A stretch of 64,000 nt of DNA from Fereydounia khargensis (Eukaryota > Basidiomycota > Ustilaginomycetes > Urocystidales > Fereydouniaceae): NCBI GenBank assembly GCA_026413255.1, contig JAOCZO010000024.1, forward strand, positions 93,317 to 157,316, written 5' to 3'. This document shows positions 60,920 through 64,000 of the stretch, in pieces. Both the position numbers and the translations under genes were made by a program. The first letter of the stretch is position 1. Every line of letters starts with the position of its first letter. The notes below the pieces were generated by a model. The model searched no databases. It was not told where the DNA came from and saw only the letters and a list, made by a program, of their open reading frames with translations.

Positions 60920-62536
60920 CTATTGCTGTACATTCTCGGATCCTACAGCAGCTGGATCTTGTGCGATTTGGAGTATAATCATTGCATTTGCTGCTGCCAT
61001 GAGCAAGGCAAGGATAGTCATGCTCCATCCGACGTTGACGCCTTTGATCATCGGTTGCACAACGGCAGTGCCAGCCGCACCCAGAAGGCAACGGGCAAGG
61101 TTGAGCGTTGCAGATACTGAAGCGCTTTCCGTTGGATACAGATCAATCAGAAATGTATTTGTTGCCGTCTGAATCGTGGTGGCAGCTGCGCTTGTGATAA
61201 ATGTGGTGATGATGGGCACAGCAATGTGCACTCGATAATGGATTGTCCACCCAAACACAATGGTTGCCGCACACTGCGACAGGCTAAAGAGCCAGCACGT
61301 GCCAAGACGAGCCCTAGCCAAATGGAAGGCTTTGTTCTTGGCCTGACTTTTGGCAAGCACGCGGCCATAGTCGCGATCCAGCAGCTTGCCAATGGCGAGC
61401 GATCCCAGTATACAGCCGCCACCATTGGCAAGGAAAGTCAGGCCGTTCTCGAGCTCACTGAGTCCGTACGCATCCTCAAAGAGGGAGGACATGGCAGTGA
61501 TTGACATCTGCCAGCAGGTGTAGTGGAGCGCCAGGTAGAGAACGCAAAGGGTCACGTCTCCTCGCAAAAGGAAAAGGAGCGGTCGGAATACGTCGCGAGC
61601 CCGAAAGCTACTTTGCTTCTTTGTTGAATTCCGGGCCGGAAAGCTTTCTTCTGTCTTCAGGACCGAGCTGGTTGCGACATGGGGAGTCCAATAAGATTGA
61701 GCAAGACATCTTCTCCATGCATCGATTGGTGGCCTGCTCCCATTGCCAACAAGTCGGCGAAGCGTTTCAGGTAGTGCGATAGCCACAAGTACGATGAATG
61801 CACCAGCGTAACCAGTCAGGAACCAGAAGATAGCATGCCAGCCTACTGTCTCAGACATAACCCCGCCAATGACGGGGCCGATGGCGGTAGACAGTAGCAA
61901 GCCTGCAGAGAAGATTCCCATATAGCCGCCGCGTTCAGCACGGGTTGCAATGTCGCCGACGATGCCTGCGCCCACTGCGATTGTGCATGCACTACCAGTG
62001 CTCTGTAGACATCGCAGAACAAGCAGTAGCGCATAGTGTTCTGTAAGTGCAAGACCAATACAAGCACCAAAGTAGACGGTAAAGGTTGCAAGAAGCACGA
62101 GTCGGCGACCTTGCTGGTCCGAGAGTGGAGCCCAGAATGACGGAGAAATTCCTTGAAACACAAGGTAGAGCGTGACCGAGAGATTGACTAGCTCAGTGCT
62201 GACGCCGAGATCTGTGGCAATTTGCGGAATGGCGGGAAAGTAGCTGTTGGAGGAAAGCCCTGAAAATGAGGCGGCCCAAGCTGCGGCGCCCACCAGTAAT
62301 CCCTTTTGGAGGCGGGTGTACACTGAATAGGCCGGAACTTGATCTTTTGGGGATGCAGTAGAGGAATTTGGCAGTGTCACATTGTCCTTGCGAGGTTCAT
62401 TCCGATTGTTGTTGGGCAAGAAAGCTGAAGAGCTTATCTCAGAGCTGCTAGATGACCTGGGCTCGATGCTGACACCGTCACCGAGCCGCATATTGGCGGA
62501 AGCTTGTGTGGCACCGTTTGTAACAGCATCGGCCAT
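60920..62536 (-). CDS. MFS transporter, DHA1 drug:H+ antiporter type
   Basis: Single exon, 538 residues. A hydrophilic N-terminus of about 75 residues precedes 12 predicted membrane helices, the first around LLVGAAAWAASFSGLSSNSY. Motif A appears as WAPLSDQQGRR between helices 2 and 3, and the antiporter motif C as TAIGPVIGGVMSETVGW in helix 5. A central cytosolic loop (about residues 285-325) follows YAGAFIVLVAIALPETLRRL. These mark the DHA1 group, with the Qdr/Dtr1-like proteins the nearest by feel. Members pump drugs, polyamines or small metabolites out across the plasma membrane. The substrate is unknown, and the gene next to it (aldehyde dehydrogenase) does not define one. Start is the first ATG of the frame. 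Confidence 0.9.
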   Translation of the reverse strand: MADAVTNGATQASANMRLGDGVSIEPRSSSSSEISSSAFLPNNNRNEPRKDNVTLPNSSTASPKDQVPAYSVYTRLQKGLLVGAAAWAASFSGLSSNSYFPAIPQIATDLGVSTELVNLSVTLYLVFQGISPSFWAPLSDQQGRRLVLLATFTVYFGACIGLALTEHYALLLVLRCLQSTGSACTIAVGAGIVGDIATRAERGGYMGIFSAGLLLSTAIGPVIGGVMSETVGWHAIFWFLTGYAGAFIVLVAIALPETLRRLVGNGSRPPIDAWRRCLAQSYWTPHVATSSVLKTEESFPARNSTKKQSSFRARDVFRPLLFLLRGDVTLCVLYLALHYTCWQMSITAMSSLFEDAYGLSELENGLTFLANGGGCILGSLAIGKLLDRDYGRVLAKSQAKNKAFHLARARLGTCWLFSLSQCAATIVFGWTIHYRVHIAVPIITTFITSAAATTIQTATNTFLIDLYPTESASVSATLNLARCLLGAAGTAVVQPMIKGVNVGWSMTILALLMAAANAMIILQIAQDPAAVGSENVQQ

Positions 62537-64000
62537 CAGGACGTACCGCTATTAGTGGTGTTCAGTGCGTGTGTTTAGATGGGTCATCGACAGATGTGCA
62601 AATTGAAAGGGATTAACGGCAAGGAGCGAGCGCTGCGATGTGAAGTTCGCTTCCAGGGGCTTGGCTTTGCAACAAGCTCCAATCTTGTGCCTGGCGGCGC
62701 TTCGTCAAGCTTTGTCTCAGAATCTCACGCTTCCTGCTGCTCTGAGCCGAACGACGGCGGGGCTGGCCGACAGCTCGCAAAGCCAAGAGCGGCGCACCGG
62801 CGTTGTGGCGCAGCGGAGCGCGGCTTATTGGGCTGCGGGCTTCGGGCTGCGATGGGCGTTTGGCCTCGCGCCTAGACGCCCAAACTTGCGGTCGCCTCGA
62901 ACTTTTCGGCAGTGAAGTCTTGCCTTTTTGTGGAAGAAGAAAGGGAGGTTAAGCACGTGCTAACCCCTCTGCATGGAGCAAAACTGGAGGGAGGTCGACG
63001 CTTGCCGAAAACGAGCCGTATTGGTCTCGCCCATTGGCCGATGCCCGCCCGTCATTCATCTTGGTCGCCGCGGAATAGTGGCTTATATCGGGCGAGGGGC
63101 TCGACGATCTAGTGCAGTGTCGTGCTGACCCATGGCATCAAATAGGCACAGTGGTCTCTGCTTCGAGTTCGTTCCTCGAGTTCGTTCCGCGGTAGTGGCA
63201 GAGTTTTCTTTATTTATTTTTTTTTATTTTTTTTTTAAATTTCAAGCCATCAAGCGAGGGGGGTCTAAGCCACTCACAATGACGGCAACCAAAGGCTCGG
63301 CCGCTTTTCAAAAAAGGTTCTCCTGGGCCGAAAATTGGAGGAAACGCCTGAACCGAACGCGAGCGAGATTTCTTCGGTTTAGCCGCATGAGCGGCAGTGC
63401 CGACTGAGTCATCAAGTTGACACACGGATAGGTGAATTGGGGCAGCTTGATTTTGGCAGTAGTCACGAGCTCCTCACTTTGTTCTCAAAAGCCGAGGCAA
63501 TCCCGCCACGAACGTGCATCTGAACGGGCTCCGTCTTCCTACGTGTGTCCTTCGTGTCGAGACAGATTGCTGAAAAGGCGATGACATCCGTTTTTGCAAG
63601 CTTGGCAGAATTTGGTCAGATGCATGCGCGGTTGCCCTAAATAGAGTCGTAGAGCCATGATCATGCGGAAGCAAGTATAACATGAACAATGAATGAGGGG
63701 AAATCAGATTGCTAAGATTCAGACTCGTACACTTTCACTGCCGTATGGGACTCAATGCTCCCCGCTGGCAGTTGCTTTGTGCAGAGGATTCAACGCTGTC
63801 TCTCCGGAAATATTTGTGTGAGACTGCAATGACCACAAATTGCAGGGTTAGGGTTCCATAGGGGTTAGCCACTTGCTTTCTCTGGTTGATGTGCTGTGTG
63901 TGGAGGTGAGAGACGCGTCTCTAGCAGGCCAGGAAGGCAGGTGACTACAAAATAAGACGGGTGACTACAAAGGAAGACGGGTGACTACAAGAATTTATGA
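62537..64000. other. Gene-free stretch at window end
   Basis: No convincing gene. It contains GC-rich degenerate sequence at 62750-62880, a T-rich block at 63203-63240 (TTTATTTATTTTTTTTTATT-like), a single GGGTTAGGG plus GGGGTTAG at 63845-63867, and a 20-bp tandem repeat running into the window edge. Confidence 0.5.
63940..64000. repeat. 20-bp tandem repeat truncated by window edge
   Basis: Unit GGTGACTACAAAATAAGACG at 63940, a second copy at 63960 with two changes, and a third at 63980 that decays after GGTGACTACAAGAA. The array may continue outside the window. Confidence 0.8.

Noticed and set aside
62795-62880. tRNA-like TGGCGCAGCGG (A-box-like) stretch
   Set aside because: No B box or matching acceptor and T arm follow; it is a GC-rich repeat of GGGCTGCGGGC-type sequence.

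Overview
The window is fungal nuclear DNA, most likely from a smut-type basidiomycete (Ustilaginomycotina). This is an inference. The sequence shows compact genes with few short GT-AG introns (mostly 50-105 bp), GC-rich codon use, proteins with long Ser/Pro/Gln/Gly-rich disordered stretches, and recognisable fungal orthologues throughout (bifunctional ADE5,7-type purine enzyme, Kog1/Raptor, Get1, Bdp1, Rev7). No rRNA gene, confident tRNA, transposon or CRISPR array was found. I support 24 protein-coding genes. Reading frames were joined by hand at GT/AG sites where conserved protein sequence crosses an intron.

Layout. 1-2.7 kb: no convincing gene. 2.7-5.8 kb (minus): small GPI-anchored secreted protein; wax-synthase-like MBOAT acyltransferase. 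5.8-8.6 kb: gene-poor. 8.6-20.7 kb: secreted Gly-rich protein, ADE5,7, BCL7-like protein, RCCD1/RCC1-repeat protein, GET1, ZIP metal transporter, RRB1/GRWD1. 21-30.6 kb: KOG1/Raptor, COP9 signalosome subunit 2, REV7. 32-39.2 kb: AIF/FSP1-like flavoprotein, orphan Ser-rich protein, secreted alpha/beta hydrolase. 40.2-47.8 kb: TFIIIB B'' (BDP1) carrying an HMG box, HNH-domain protein, F-box-like/JmjC protein. 47.8-50.1 kb: gene-poor. 50.1-62.5 kb: U2B''/U1A-type RRM protein, importin-9/Kap114, aspartyl aminopeptidase, trypsin-fold protein lacking the catalytic serine, aldehyde dehydrogenase, MFS transporter. 62.5-64 kb: no gene, ending in a tandem repeat cut by the window edge.

The genes are mostly unrelated housekeeping functions: TORC1 signalling, pre-rRNA processing and ribosome assembly, Pol III initiation, splicing, nuclear import, purine synthesis, ER tail-anchor insertion and translesion synthesis. 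They are interspersed with secreted or transport functions that look more accessory. No metabolic cluster is evident. Many genes are paired divergently, or tail to tail with spacers of 64-190 bp.

The points most worth following are the HMG-box/SANT architecture of Bdp1, the Ser-to-Glu change in the secreted trypsin-like protein, repeated palindromic TACAGTACTGTA arrays in spacers, a matching purine plus CGG-pentamer element upstream of two unrelated genes, a BCL7-like protein in a fungus, and a fungal HNH-domain protein beside BDP1.
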